Shown: positions 18,286 through 30,160 of the stretch, in pieces
Layout: each line of letters starts with the position of its first letter
Numbering within the stretch: position 1 is the first letter of the stretch
Assembly: GCA_973895155.1 (NCBI GenBank)
Contig: OZ316895.1
Location: forward strand, 16,864,001-16,928,000
Origin: Marsupella aquatica
Lineage: Eukaryota; Marchantiophyta
Length of the DNA: 64,000 nt
Direction of reading: 5' to 3'
Translations under genes and position numbers: made by a program
Notes under the pieces: model-generated
The model's input: only the letters and a program-made list of their open reading frames with translations
Databases searched by the model: none
What the model was told of the DNA's origin: nothing

Positions 18286-18365
18286 ACATATAAGATATAC
18301 TACACCCCTACCGTGATCAAAACTAGGATTATCACGGTAGGGGTGTCCTACATCTTATATGTTAT
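18283..18365. repeat. Foldback (inverted repeat) with 35-bp arms
   Basis: Left arm 18283-18317 and right arm 18331-18365 are near-perfect reverse complements; the outer 13 bp (ATAACATATAAG...) and the inner 16 bp (ACACCCCTACCGTGAT) pair fully and a few bases between them differ. The loop is 13 nt. It could be a small MITE or a hairpin RNA source. No flanking target duplication is evident. Confidence 0.85.
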
Positions 18366-18442
18366 ATTTTGATGTATTATACATAGTATATGTCATATTT
18401 TGATGTGTCGTATATCTTATATGTCATATTTTGATGTGCAGT
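18355..18442. repeat. Tandem TATRTCATATTTTGATGTG repeats
   Basis: Three copies of a unit with core TATATGTCATATTTTGATGT begin near 18356, 18388 and 18417, overlapping the right arm of the foldback. Confidence 0.75.
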
Positions 18443-20176
18443 TATGGAGACCCAAATACATGGTATGTGATCTCCACCATTTTGCCACAAACTGCATTCA
18501 ATATAGTGCAGTGCAAAAGAAGTGGGCCCCGAGGCATTTGGCAAAATTCAGCTTGTACGCACTGAACCTTCAACTTGAGGCTCCTGAACTACACCAAACG
18601 CAGCGAGAGATATGGCTTGCAAGTATAGATCTACTAGCCCGGACACTGAATAGAGATGAAGACAAAAAAACAAATCAGACACAAAAACAAAACAAAAATA
18701 AATTAATCTTTCAAACAACCGGGACGAAACCCGGGAACCTTTATTCAGCCACCAAAAAAAAAATTATGCCATTTCCCATTCATCTTTGTCCCATCCCTGT
18801 TTTTTGTTCACCATCATTTTCAGTTTTGTCCCTCATTTGGAGTCATGGTCAGCTGTCCTTATTGAGAGTTACAATCTACTGTAGAGGTTTCACTCTAGAC
18901 TGTCCCTAACCCTAGAAAATAGTTTTGCATTGAGCTTTATTAGATAGATGGGACCACGTCCCCTGTAACACTACTGTAGAGAAAACTATGACTCTGGTCC
19001 ATGCAAGGTCAATGCATGGTTATTGTATATTGTGGTTATGTATATTTGCTTCCAAGTTCCAACTACCGCATGAGGACTATCCAATGCAGGAGAGCAACTA
19101 TTAACACTGACCAGCTTATCTTACAGTTAAGCAAATTGACTATTATACTATACGTCTCAACTGGTAATGGGGCACCTGAGGTAGTGAGTCATGTTCTTTA
19201 AACCACACCTACCCCTATAAAAGCCCCCTTCCCTGCCTAGTTGCTACTCCTTCTTCTTGTGGTGAACAGTGTGCTCACCATAAAAGGTGGAATAGCCCTC
19301 TGGAATCTATTATGGGACACCCCCACATTGTGACCCATGTTCACATTTTCAATGAATGCAAAATAATTTTGTACCGAGATTGTCCCAAATCCACTAAACA
19401 TATTGGCTACAATTCCATCAAGGTCAATGTCACAAGTGTTGGCACATGCTGCAAAGGGATTATTATCTACACTTGTTTGTTTGTCTATTTTTGTTTTTAA
19501 AATTGAAAACTTTTGGGAGGCTTTACAAGAACTTGGGGTACAAATAGTTACTGTTCACCCATTGCAAATGTGAGGTCCATTGCAAACACTAAAGTTGAAA
19601 TGCCTGACCCAAGATGTGCCAGATCTGGAGAATAAGATCCTAAGTGAATAGAAATGGACCAAGTTGTGCATTTGGTAGACAACTGTCTGAGTTTTGATAA
19701 TAATAAAAAACATTGCCATGTCAGCAATATAGAGGGGCCCACTCGCAGGTGACTTGGATTGGTAATGGTTTTGCCAGTGAGGTAGTGCCCCCAAGTTCAT
19801 GGACAGTGAAGTCTGGCCTGTTCCCATGTTTGAATGGCTAGGATTGCATTTTAGACATGAGGGAAAAGACTGTTGTTGGGATTTGATCACTAGGCCTACA
19901 ACAGAGTTACTCCATTCCATCCAAACCTTTAAGGTCAGATCTGATCCTAAAATGCTCTCTCTAAGTAGGAAAATCAAACTCTTTGTACTTTTGGGCCTTT
20001 TTCTTGTTTTCACTTGATTGGCTTTTTGGCCTGTTGGATCCTGTCTCCAGTTCAGTGTCCCTTGTTTTTTGGCAGTTTGATATATATATTCTAAATCTAT
20101 GTCATTCTAGTTGAGATAAGATATTTGGTTTTCTTAAGAGATGATGGAGCATACCAACATCATCATTCAAATGCAT
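18443..20176. other. No gene recognised
   Basis: No recognisable exon. A 45-bp stretch at about 19199-19243, which contains a TATAAAAG box, resembles the reverse complement of about 53165-53210, so part of this stretch may be an old repeat. Confidence 0.4.
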
Positions 20177-20181
20177 GACTC
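20177..20181. repeat. Target site duplication GACTC, left copy
   Basis: Five bases immediately outside the left LTR, identical to 26540-26544 outside the right LTR. This fixes the insertion boundaries of the copia element. Confidence 0.95.
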
Positions 20182-20525
20182 TGTTCAGCATAGACGACAT
20201 TCGTAACGGCAAGCCCATGAACCATCCAATGCACAATAGTCGACACAGAGAGATATGTGGTTCACCTCCACATGAGGCTACGTCCATGGGAACACACAAG
20301 AGCTTTACTGCGCTCTAGGCCGGCTGGCCATACCAAGCGTCCACAGCACAAGCTCTCCCTATCTCTCAACTAGCTCCGTAACAATGAGCCTAAGTTCCAC
20401 CAGGGTCTGGCATCAGCCCTGGCTATATACACAACAGCACTACCGCTAACAATAGCTAAGTCCTAACCCGAGTTAGCCTAACTGTAGTTAGTTCATGAGT
20501 CACAAGACTAGAGCAATATCTAACA
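20182..20525 (-). repeat. Copia 3' LTR (left copy)
   Basis: 344 bp, TGTTCAGC...TCTAACA as written on the plus strand. Matches the right copy except for six transitions. Confidence 0.97.
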
Positions 20526-20540
20526 AACTCCCCCTTGACT
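20526..20540 (-). promoter_or_regulatory. Polypurine tract of the copia element
   Basis: Directly inside the 3' LTR the minus strand reads AGTCAAGGGGGAGTT, the usual plant copia PPT that primes plus-strand DNA synthesis. Confidence 0.85.
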
Positions 20541-20732
20541 CTTGTCTTGGGGACTGGACTAAATGCTACCATATAGAATCCTCAGCGGGAAGTTCTAGAC
20601 AATCACCAAACCAGGTCTCCCCCTAAAAACCACAAGGGTTAACTAAGGGTTAACTAGAACTAAGCCGTAGCCAAACAGGAATGAGTAATCCATATACAAA
20701 TAGTCACACATTGCTACATAACTCTACTTGCA

Positions 20733-23700
20733 CTACAACTGCAAAACCTGCAAAGTAGCACGGTGTCTTGAGAAACTCTCCAAATGAATCACTTTGGTAA
20801 AGGCATCAGCGGGATTGAGCTTTTCATCAATCTTGACTAGCCCAAAAGTTTTATCAGACACTGTTTGCCTGATAAAATGGTACCTGATATCAATGTGCTT
20901 CACCCTACTATCCATCACCTGGTTAGCAGCCAAGTGAAGAGCACTCTGACTATCATAGTTTAGAATCATTTTGCCATGCTCTAAACCCATCTTCGCGATC
21001 AACTTATCGAACCAAATGGCTTCCTTTGCAGCTTCTGTTGCTGCAACATACTCTGCTTCTATAGTAGACTGAGAAATGCACTTCTGCAAGGTAGATTTCC
21101 AACTGATACATCCTCCTCCAAGAGTGTATACAAACCCAGTTGTAGACCTCCTTGTATCCAGACAGCCTCCATAGTCAGAATCTACATAGCCAACTAATGT
21201 TCTATCTAATCTGTTATCAAATAGTAATCCATAGTCCTGTGTACCCTTGAGATACCTGAGAATCCATTTCACAGCTTCCCAATGTACCTTTCCTGGATTT
21301 GACATGAATCTGCTAACCTTGCCCATCACTAGGGCCAAGTCAGGCCTAGTACAAGTCATCAAATACATCAGACTGGCTACTGCCTTCTCATAAGGAATCT
21401 TAGCCATCAGACCTTTCTCCACAGCATCCGTAGGAGAGAAAGCCGATGATAACTTGAAATGTGAAGCTAAAGGAATACTCACTGGCTTACAGTTCTCCAT
21501 GTTGAATCGTGCAAGTATTTTCCTCGCATACTGGCCTTGACTCAAGCACAACTGTCCAGTATCAGAGTTCCTAACAATCTCCATCCCTAAGATCCTCTTG
21601 GCCTTACCAAGATCCTTCATCCTGAATTCAACACTCAATTTCGCCTTGAGACTGTCAACCTCAGATTGATCTTTAGCCACAATCAGCATGTCATCCACAT
21701 AGATCACCAGAATGATGAAACCAAATACATCATTCTTGACTGATTTCGTATACACACAAAGATCATACACCATCCTTGTAAAACCTTGAGCAAGCATGAA
21801 ATCATCAAATCGCTTGTTCCATTGTCTGGGAGATTGCTTCAATGCATACAAGGACTTGAGCAATCTGCAAACTAAGTTCTTTTGGCTCTTCTTCATAAAG
21901 CCTAGTGGTTGTCTCATGAAGATCAACTCTTCCAAGTTGCCATAGAGAAAAGCAGTAACAACATCCATCTGATCCATCACCAGATTAAAAAACACAACAA
22001 GCTGACACAAGATCCGAATTGTGGAATACTTAGCCACCGGTGAAAAGACCTCATTGTAATCCACTCATTTCTCCTGAGTGAATCCCTTGGCAACAAGCCT
22101 TGCCTTGTAGATCTTATCTCCACCCTCTGAAGGATTGTCCTTCAACTTGTAAATTCACTTGCTGTCCACCACTTGTTGACCTCTTGGAAGCTCCACCAGC
22201 TCCCATGTCTTGTTGTCACTCAAAGATTGCAACTCCCTCTACATTGCTGCATTCCACTCATGCTTCTGCTCTGAAGCACAAGCCTCATTGTACGAAGAAG
22301 GCTCTCCTTCTTCCAAGATCAAAGCCATATCATCTTCATCAGGTGCAATGTCAATATCATCTAGCTTAGATGAGTCTGCCCATTGACCATACCTAATAGG
22401 AGCTCTAGTAGAACGACTGGAAGTTCTTCTAGTAGATGACTCAGGCTGATCTACTACTGCTGCTGGCTGAATTTGAGGTACCCCAACAATAATCTGCTTC
22501 TCTTGTTCCATCACAGGAACCAGCTCCAAGCCTGGAGCTTCTCCATCTCTCCTGTCATGAACATCATCATGACTAATCTCCCCCTCAACCCGGTCCGGGA
22601 TGGGAGATTTCCCCTTGTCAGTATGAGAGTCCTGAGAGCTCTCCCCCTCCTTTGATGATCTGGACTCATTAAAGGACACATCTCTACTGACAATTAGCTT
22701 ACAGGTTACTGGATCCCATAACCTATAACCCTTCACACCTTTCTGATAGCCAAGGAAAATGCACTTCTTCGACTTGGACTCCAGCTTGGATCGAAGCTGG
22801 GAAGGTGTAAGGACATAAGCATCACATCCAAAAATCCTTACATGTGAGTAATCTGCTGGACGCCCGTACCTCATTTCAAATGGCGTCTTGAATCCAATAG
22901 AACTGGATGGAGAAAAATTTACCAAATAACCTGCAATGTTGACAGCTTCAGCCCAAAACTCATGTGGTAAGCATGATTGACTCAACATACTCCTTGAGCG
23001 GTCCAATAGTGTTCGGTTGAGTCTCTCAGAAACACCATTCTGCTGAGGAGTATAACTTGTTGTGAGATGGCGGGTAATCCCCTACTCCTTACAATATGTT
23101 CCAAATTCCCCGGAACTGTATTCATCGCCGTTATCCGATCGAAGATATCTCACCTTATTACCAGTCTGATTCTCAACTTGGGCTTTCCACTCCTTAAAAG
23201 TGGCAAAAATATCAGACTTATTGTGTAGAAAGTATATCCACACATACCTTGAGTAATCATCAATGAACGTGACATAGTATAACCGTCCAGAATGTGAGGG
23301 AGTAGGGACTGGACCCCACACATCACTATGTACATACTCAAGTACCTTCTTGCTAGTGTGAGTTCCAACTCCAAAGGGTTTCCTGTGCTACTTCCCTAGC
23401 ACACAGTGCTCACAAAATTCCAACTTACAAGATTGTAAATTAGAAAGTAATCCTTTCTTTTGAAGAATAGCCAAACCTTTTTCACTCATGTGGCCCAAAC
23501 AGAAGTGCCACAGCCGGGCCGTCTCCTCATGAGTGAAGGTTACATTGGCTTGATCACAGACTACACTGCTCTCCAAAACGTATAGATTGCTATGTCTCTT
23601 TCCCTTCAATACAACTTTAGTACCAGTTGAAACCTGAAGGACACCATTAGCAGAACTCCACTGATGGCCATTTGCTTCTAAAACTCCAAGTGAAATGAGA

Positions 23701-24272
23701 TTTTTCATCATGTTGAGAATATGTCTCACATTCCTCAACGTTCTCACAGCACCATCAAACATCTGAAATCTTACAGATCCAAGTCCAACAACTTGACATG
23801 GGATTCCATTTCCCATCAACACTGACCCGTTGGAAATCGTGTAAGAACTGAAAAAATCTCTCCTAGAGCAAATATGAAAAGTACATGCACTATCTAGAAT
23901 CCAGTCATCACTACCTGGATTTGACACTACGTTGAGAGCATAACCTTGACATCACAATATGTCATCATCATCGAGTAAATCTATCTCATGCGAGCTCGAT
24001 GCCGCGTTAGCAGAGGCAGTAGGGACCTTTACTCGACAATCCTTTTTCATGTGGCCAGGCTTGCCACAATTCCAACATGCAAGAGGCTTCCTCTCTTGCG
24101 ATTTCCCTCTGGATTTAGATCTCCCCCGTGATGTAGATCTAAACCTATTCTGTCCATTCGTGCGCTGCGCTGCTCTTCCCCTGTTCACATTGAGCGCAGT
24201 GCCAAAAAAAGATGTTGTCTGTGATTGACCCAGCTTCTTCTGAGCATCATCAGACAGTAATGAACTCACCAC
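20733..24272 (-). pseudogene. Copia Pol polyprotein (zinc knuckle, protease, integrase, RT, RNase H), broken
   Basis: All pieces lie in one frame, interrupted by stops at 23952-23954 (TGA), 23388-23390 (TAG), 23082-23084 (TAG), 22239-22241 (TAG), 22155-22157 (TGA) and 22065-22067 (TGA). In order: zinc knuckle CWNCGKPGHMKKDC; protease DSAC box (WILDSACTFH); pre-integrase HHCC finger (WHFCLGH ... CEHC); integrase core with SDVWGP, SDNGDEY and the glutamate of NGVSERLNRTL; RT from FSPVAKYSTIR with the catalytic YVDDMLIVA; RNase H with GYVDSDYGG and ISQSTIEAEY. Catalytic residues of all enzymes remain. The stops fit CAG to TAG, TGG to TGA or CGA to TGA. The frame ends in a natural stop at 20733, about 210 bp before the LTR. 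Confidence 0.95.
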
Positions 24273-24276
24273 CTCA

Positions 24277-25023
24277 TTATACGAAATGGACTATCTTCAG
24301 ATCTCTGTACAAGAGAACCTGTTTCAAGCCCTGATAAGACGGCGGTAAGGAGCTTAGCAAAAGCAAGGCCTTATCCTCATCTTCAACTCCTTTTCCCAGG
24401 TTTGACAGATGCACCGCAAGACTGTCAAATTCATCCAGGTGATCCTGCATCTTGCTCCCTTCCTTGAGCCTGAGGCTCATCAAGAGAGACTTCTTGTATA
24501 GCCGGTCTGACGCATCTTCCCGGTAGTACTTCTCTCGTAGAGCCTTGAACAGTGACGCGCAATCCGCATAATCATCCAGCTGCTTGATGATGTGCGGCCA
24601 GGTGTGCGGCTTGAGATATAGCATCACTGCATTGACAGGAATCACCTGCTCCTGTCTCCATTGTCTCATAAAAATCTCCTCCTCTCCATCATATTGCTCT
24701 CGCGATGAAAGCAGATGAGCTAAGCCCATTGCACGAAGAACACCCTTCACTTGCTTCTCCCACAACAAGTAATCAGTACGACCATCGTACTTTTCCACCT
24801 CAAACTTCACTCCTCCGAATCTAGCCATCTCCCTCTTCTTTCCAACTACCGACAGCTCTGGTAGTAACACAGCTTCCTCCACTGCACGCCGCACCAGTGA
24901 TCGTACCGGTATCACTAGTTCCTCCTCAAACGGTAGTAGCTCCTCCTCAGACTCTCTATCTGATCATCGCGATCCTGAAGCTCCGCCGATGCCAATTCTT
25001 CCAGTATCCTCCGAGTCACTCAT
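24277..25023 (-). pseudogene. Copia Gag, with one nonsense codon and a frameshift to Pol
   Basis: The frame opens with an ATG at 25023, is cut by TGA at 24964-24966, resumes in the same frame through the typical copia Gag block (EKYDGRTDYLLWEKQVKGVL), and ends by a one-base frameshift near 24280. The next frame picks up in the middle of the usual YNEVVSSLL sequence just before the zinc knuckle. An alternative start is the Met of MARFGG, downstream of the nonsense codon, a common Gag start in this group. Gag would form the virus-like particle. The one-base shift in such a conserved stretch looks mutational, not programmed. Confidence 0.9.
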
Positions 25024-25144
25024 ATGAAATAATCACGAGAAAACGTCTTTTTTCGAAACTTCTCACAAAACTCAAAACTCAACACCGCCGCGTAGCCCAC
25101 GAAGCTAGGAGTCCAATACTGAAAGCCGAAATCAAAATCCGTTG

Positions 25145-25432
25145 AGAGGTCACAGACCGTGGGTCGTGGGTACATGCCTACCCAGACATACCCACATGAC
25201 TCACGAACCGTGGGTTGTGGGATATCTTCTCACTCAAAACAAAACCTCATGGACCGTGGGTCGTGAGCTCAATACTCACTCAAGCCAAGACCTCACCACC
25301 TATGGGTCGTGAGCTCACTACTCACTCAAGCCAAGACCTCACCACCTGTGGGTCGTGAGCTCACTGCTCACTCAAGCCAAGACCTCACCACCTGTGGGTC
25401 GTGAGCTCACTCCTCACACAAGCCAAGCGCTA
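25145..25432. repeat. 46-bp tandem repeat in the copia leader, each with a 10-bp palindrome
   Basis: Four regular units have GGGTCGT at 25258, 25304, 25350 and 25396, an exact 46-bp spacing, and two or three weaker units precede them (CCGTGGGTCGTGGG near 25160 and CCGTGGGTTGTGGG near 25208). The last three regular units contain the perfect palindrome GTGAGCTCAC; the first has a one-base variant. It lies between the primer site and gag. Confidence 0.9.
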
Positions 25433-26181
25433 AATACGGCGGAAATTACGGATAAAGTACTATTTCTTAATTTGTCATTTTCTTTGTGCCCTAAGTCACA
25501 GTTGCACCTCGCCTTTTTGCAGTGCCAAATTGCCATTTCCAACGAGAAAAGTGAACGCCGCCGACCGAAAATATTGCCGAATTGCACCGGCACAGTCTGC
25601 AGCTCCAGCAGAGTAAGAACTTCCGCCGCGTCACCTTCACTCCGCGTCAAGTGCCAATCCTGGACTCAAAATGACCGTCTTGCCGCGATCTCTCCGTTGA
25701 GCCCTAGCACTTCGCGTTTCTTCCTTCGAGTTGAACGTCACGACGAGTAACCCGGTTCAGGGAAAAACAAGCACCATAGCTTGTCAAAAAACCAGAACTC
25801 AACATCCACTCGTCACGTTTCACTCGGTATTAACTCGACAGTAACTCAACTACCGAAACGACCAGCTCGCTTCAACCTTCAACATGAGCAACAACATGCG
25901 ACACCTACTACACCGCACAACTCACACCGTTGAAAAATGCGAACTTTGGTCTCTCCCCCGAAAACCCGTCGAACACGAATAAAACCTGAACGACATAAAC
26001 TTTGATTCCTCCGCACCACGGATACCGATCAACGAGTTCTAACCACCGTTAGAAAGCCCTCTCACTAACCTATCCGCTCAGCCACACACATTCAAGTTTC
26101 ATGCGAAGAAACTCCGAATGTACCATCAACAATGAACGCTGGAAAATCTGTCACGAAAAAACCTCGTCACCTCCCAGGTAT

Positions 26182-26193
26182 GCTCTAATACCA
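26182..26193 (-). promoter_or_regulatory. Primer binding site for initiator tRNA-Met
   Basis: Two bases inside the 5' LTR the minus strand reads TGGTATTAGAGC, matching the 3' end of plant initiator methionine tRNA (canonical PBS TGGTATCAGAGC) with one transition. Confidence 0.92.
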
Positions 26194-26195
26194 TT

Positions 26196-26539
26196 TGTTC
26201 AGCATAGACGACATTCATAACGGCAAGCCCATGAACCATCCAATGCACAATAGTCGACACAGAGAGATATGTGGTTCACCTCCACATGAGGCTACGTCCA
26301 CGGGAACACACAAGAGCTTTACTGCGCTCTAGGCCGGCCGGCCATACCAAGCATCCACAGCACAAGCTCTCCCTATCTCTCAACTAGCTCCGTAACAATG
26401 AGCCTAAGTTCCACCAGGGTTTGGCATCAGCCCTGGCTATATACACAACAGCACTACCGCTAACAATAGCTAAGTCCTAACCCGAGTTAGCCTAACTGTA
26501 GTTAGCTCATGAGTCACAAGACTAGAGCAATATCTAACA
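26196..26539 (-). repeat. Copia 5' LTR (right copy)
   Basis: 344 bp, same ends as the left copy. Together with 26540-26544 GACTC it closes the element. Confidence 0.97.
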
Positions 26540-26544
26540 GACTC
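26540..26544. repeat. Target site duplication GACTC, right copy
   Basis: Identical to 20177-20181. Confidence 0.95.
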
Positions 26545-29500
26545 CAGGGATCCTATGTGAGCGTAGCAACATGTAGAGGTTTAGTATCCCTTTCAAGCTC
26601 TCAAATTCAGGAAAGCAAATTTCTCCCAAATTCTCCTCTAGCATATTCTTTATGTAGTTGTTGCTCAGTAAAAACTCTCCCAGCTTTCAACCTGGTAAAA
26701 GAAATGCCTTGATGGAGTATTAGTATGGAACATAAATACATGTTCTTTGTTTTCCTTGGGTTTTTTTATAGGGCTTTGGAGAGCCAAATTCCCCCCTCCT
26801 TCCATCCCGGCCCATGTCCATAAATAAGGAGGCTGGTATAAGGAGGCTGGTATAGACAATAGGGCTACATGGTACCAGGCTGGTTGACGGTTGAGCATTG
26901 CAGGGGCTAGAGGGACTCTGGTTGGAGGGGAAGTACGAGGGCTAGAGGGAGTGGATTTCAAAAGAAGGGGCCTTGTAGGCGATTATTTCCCTGGAGGAGC
27001 CCATCAAGTCTATTTCTCTGACATAACAGGACAGATTCTCAGTCTAGATTCCTTGTAGCCCCGTCAGCCACTTTTTTTCTTCTGGTTTTGGGACTGGAGT
27101 ACCTTCACTCTGGGAAACAATTTATATGATAAAATTCCTGATGCAAGAATGCCAGGAGTCTTTTGGCGCAACAACACCCAAAGTAAAATCTTATTACGTA
27201 TAGTGCAGACCATGGGGGTGTGTGTTCCTTACCTGGGAAACAATCCATATCAAAAAAGTTCTGATGCATGCATGTGAGGAGTCATCTGGACCACTATTGG
27301 GTGGGTATAGGGTTTTCCTTATACCAGCCAGGTAAAAGTATAGTGGACATCCCTAGCGCATAAGGTATTGGACTGGTATATAAGGTCCCCAAAAAATTCA
27401 AATATAGAGACATATTAAAAAAAATAATCTCAGATCATAGACTGGGTATAGGTAGCTATAGAATTTAGTGCAAGCTATACCTGGATAGTAAGGGTATAGG
27501 TAAAGGTCTAGAAAATTAAGACTCATAATAGCAAATTTTTCAATTTTGTGAACAGACAGTGAGAGCCCAAAAGACTGAATTGCTTATTAAGGTTGTTACT
27601 GTTAGTAGATATTGGGCCAAGTACGAACCATTAGATCTGGCAAAACTAATTCTCTTAGCAAGGTAAGGATTTGGCAAATTGAGGGGATTAATTTCAATCA
27701 ATTATTTTCTTTATATTGTGAGACCATTCTCCACAATTCCTAGATATATGGACTAATTAGGATTTTTGGGTTTATTTGGGTTGTATAAATGGGAGCATGT
27801 TTGGCAAACCTTCAAGTCCTTCCAGGCTTCATTTTCACATTTTCCATGCAGGCTTCCCCTTTTCAGTTGGTTGTGCTCAGGGCTAGGGTATTTGTAAGGT
27901 GTTTTCTTTTCTGTAAGGGGGCCAATGCCACTTGATGCAAAGGAGAAGATGCTACTAGTATTCCGTAGATTAATGTATGATACTTACATCTCCCTAGAGT
28001 TAAAGATAATTGTGAGATACTTGCTTATCAAGACAAAGAGCCTTACAAAATTTTGCCAAAGTAACCAAGACTTTTCAGTAAGTTTTCACCATAAAAGTGA
28101 GACATAGGGGTTTTCCCTCCCTTAAATGGCCAGTATTCACCACATTGAACAGTATTGACTAATTTGGGTAACCTGGATCCACCAGGTCTTTCTTCAGGGA
28201 CAGTGGCCATTTAATTCCCTTCATCGTTATTCTCTTCCTTAATTTTTGGTGATATTATGGAAGAATTCCCAGTCCAGATGTCAATTGGGGTTTATGCAGC
28301 TTCTCTTTCACTTGAATTAATAAAATAAATAAATTTCCTTTAAGCCTTTTAATTTATTAGCTCTCCCTTGTAAGGGCATTATGTGCAACAATAGTCCCTC
28401 AAAACTCAAGCCAAAGCCCTCATTTTTTGGGGGTGTTGTGACAGCCATGGCGCATTATTACCCGGGCATCAACATATTTAACAGCCTCAAAGATCTTCTC
28501 TTTTTAATTTTCAAGGCAACCTTGGAGTCAGAGGGGCAAGGCGTTCAAGATTTGAGTTGGGTCTTAGGCCAACCTTGCAAACTAAGGGTGGCTTTACAAG
28601 ATGTTGGGGGCAGTTTCCACTTTTGTTTGGTCTCCAAGATCTGATCAAAGCCATCCATTTGGGAGTCTGCTACTGTTCACTTTACAAAACGTTGGGGGCG
28701 CTTTCAACCCAATGTGTTACCAATCCTACATAGAATGTAGTGGGGCCCAATTTTTGCTTATGTGGAGCACTTTTGTCCTAGATTTTAGACCACCTCTCTT
28801 GGAGGTCTCTTCTTGTGGCCTCTTGGCAGTGTTTTCTATAGTGGCAAAAATTAGCTAGATTCCACCTCCCCAAAAATCATTTGCCACTTTTGGCTAAAAT
28901 TTGCTACTTTTTTGCTGTCTCATTAGCCAGTGTTCCACCTAATCCCAGGCCCCATTAGCCAGAATCTAAACGGTCCGCCTTAAATATAGGGAGATCTGAC
29001 GGTCAGGAAAATAATTGAATACAGAATCTTTTGAGCATCTTCTCCTTGACGCACTTTACATTCGCAAACTTGGTGAAAAAGTGAAATCCTTAAAAAATAC
29101 ACTGCCTCTTGGTCCATTTCTATTTTAAGTCATTTGCATTAAAAAGGGATCCACAAGTCCTTCATACTGAGATCTTCTCACACCTAGAATTTTTTTAGCC
29201 AAAGACTAAGTGACATTCAAGTGGAGTGGGTCCTCAATTTGTCTTTTAGTAAATTTATCTGGCACCACAGGTTGCACTTGGCTTTTCAAGACCTTGGAGG
29301 CAATAAAAGGATTCAAAAAATGCTTTAAACCTGGAGACACTATATTTAGTGTGTGCAATAGCACTCCAGTTTGCTTTTGGTGCAAAAAAAACTCCCAAGT
29401 GCTCCCAAGGTCTTGTAAATTACTCCTAAGCCATTGGCCACCCCCTGTTAAGTTTCCACCAATGCTGCGCTTCCACGTCACAGACTAACTCTATCGCGTA

Positions 29501-29762
29501 ACCCCAAGCGAACCTGAAAAACTCTCTCATAATTAGGAGTGGAAACCCGAATAGTACCGGGTTTCATGGCTCTTCTTGGGAGTCGTTCCTTCCCACGAAG
29601 TTCACAACAGTCTCCACTAATGATCACACTTTTGTCAGCTCATTTTCTGCTTCGTTTTTGTACTCTCTCACACTGTCACTCATCACTCTTTACGGATTGT
29701 CAGGCAATAACAAACCGCATCACTGCCACGCCATCCGCATGTCACTCGCACAGAAGGAGGTC
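26545..29762. other. No gene recognised
   Basis: About 3.2 kb of intergenic sequence with short frames only. The segment 27120-27300 contains two loosely similar stretches (GGGAAACAATTTATATGATAAAA and GGGAAACAATCCATATCAAAAA type), perhaps a decayed tandem pair. Confidence 0.45.
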
Positions 29763-30160
29763 ATTCATTGTGCAGCACTCTCTGTTCGGGAGACCCAGAG
29801 AAAGACGAATCGTACGACCTCTTTGCGGTGAGTTCTCGTTCCAATTCGGATTTTTTCTGGAGTGAATGGAAATTCTGTCATTGTGTCTCTCTCCTTGGAG
29901 CTCTCTCTCTCTCTCTGTAGCAAGTGCGGTGCACGTTGTGCATCGGGAACTCGCAAAGAACGAGATCATTGTACAGCTCTCTCTCTGTTCGTGAGACCCA
30001 AAGAAATGCAAATTGTTCGATCTTCTTTGGGTGGGTTCTCGATTCAATTCGGATTTCTTTCTGGATTGAATGAAAATTCAGTCATGGTCTCTCTCTCCAT
30101 CTCTCCTTCTCTCTCTCAGTGTGGCAAGTGTGCTGCACGTTGCATTAGGAACAGCTTCAT
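29763..30160. repeat. Two-copy tandem duplication, 200-bp period, in the far 5' flank of the F-box gene
   Basis: Copies start near 29766 (CATTGTGCAGCACTCTCTGTTCG) and 29967 (CATTGTACAGCTCTCTCTCTGTTCG) and stay alignable over about 190 bp with point differences and variable CT microsatellites. Confidence 0.85.

Larger units (their letters stand above)
20182..26539 (-). mobile_element. Full-length Ty1/copia LTR retrotransposon, inactivated by nonsense codons
   Basis: The 6358-bp element is bounded by two 344-bp LTRs that begin TG and end CA and by the GACTC duplication. On the minus strand the order is LTR, tRNA primer site, long leader with a tandem repeat, Gag with zinc knuckle, protease, integrase, reverse transcriptase, RNase H, polypurine tract, LTR: the copia order, integrase before RT. 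The LTRs differ at six positions, all transitions, four of them at CpG. The coding region has one frameshift and seven in-frame stops, each explicable by one C-to-T or G-to-A change. The insertion is therefore fairly recent but no longer autonomous. Confidence 0.97.

Noticed and set aside
20733-24272. Programmed stop readthrough in the copia pol
   Set aside because: Six stops spread over conserved domains, at sites where Q, W or R fit, are decay and not readthrough.
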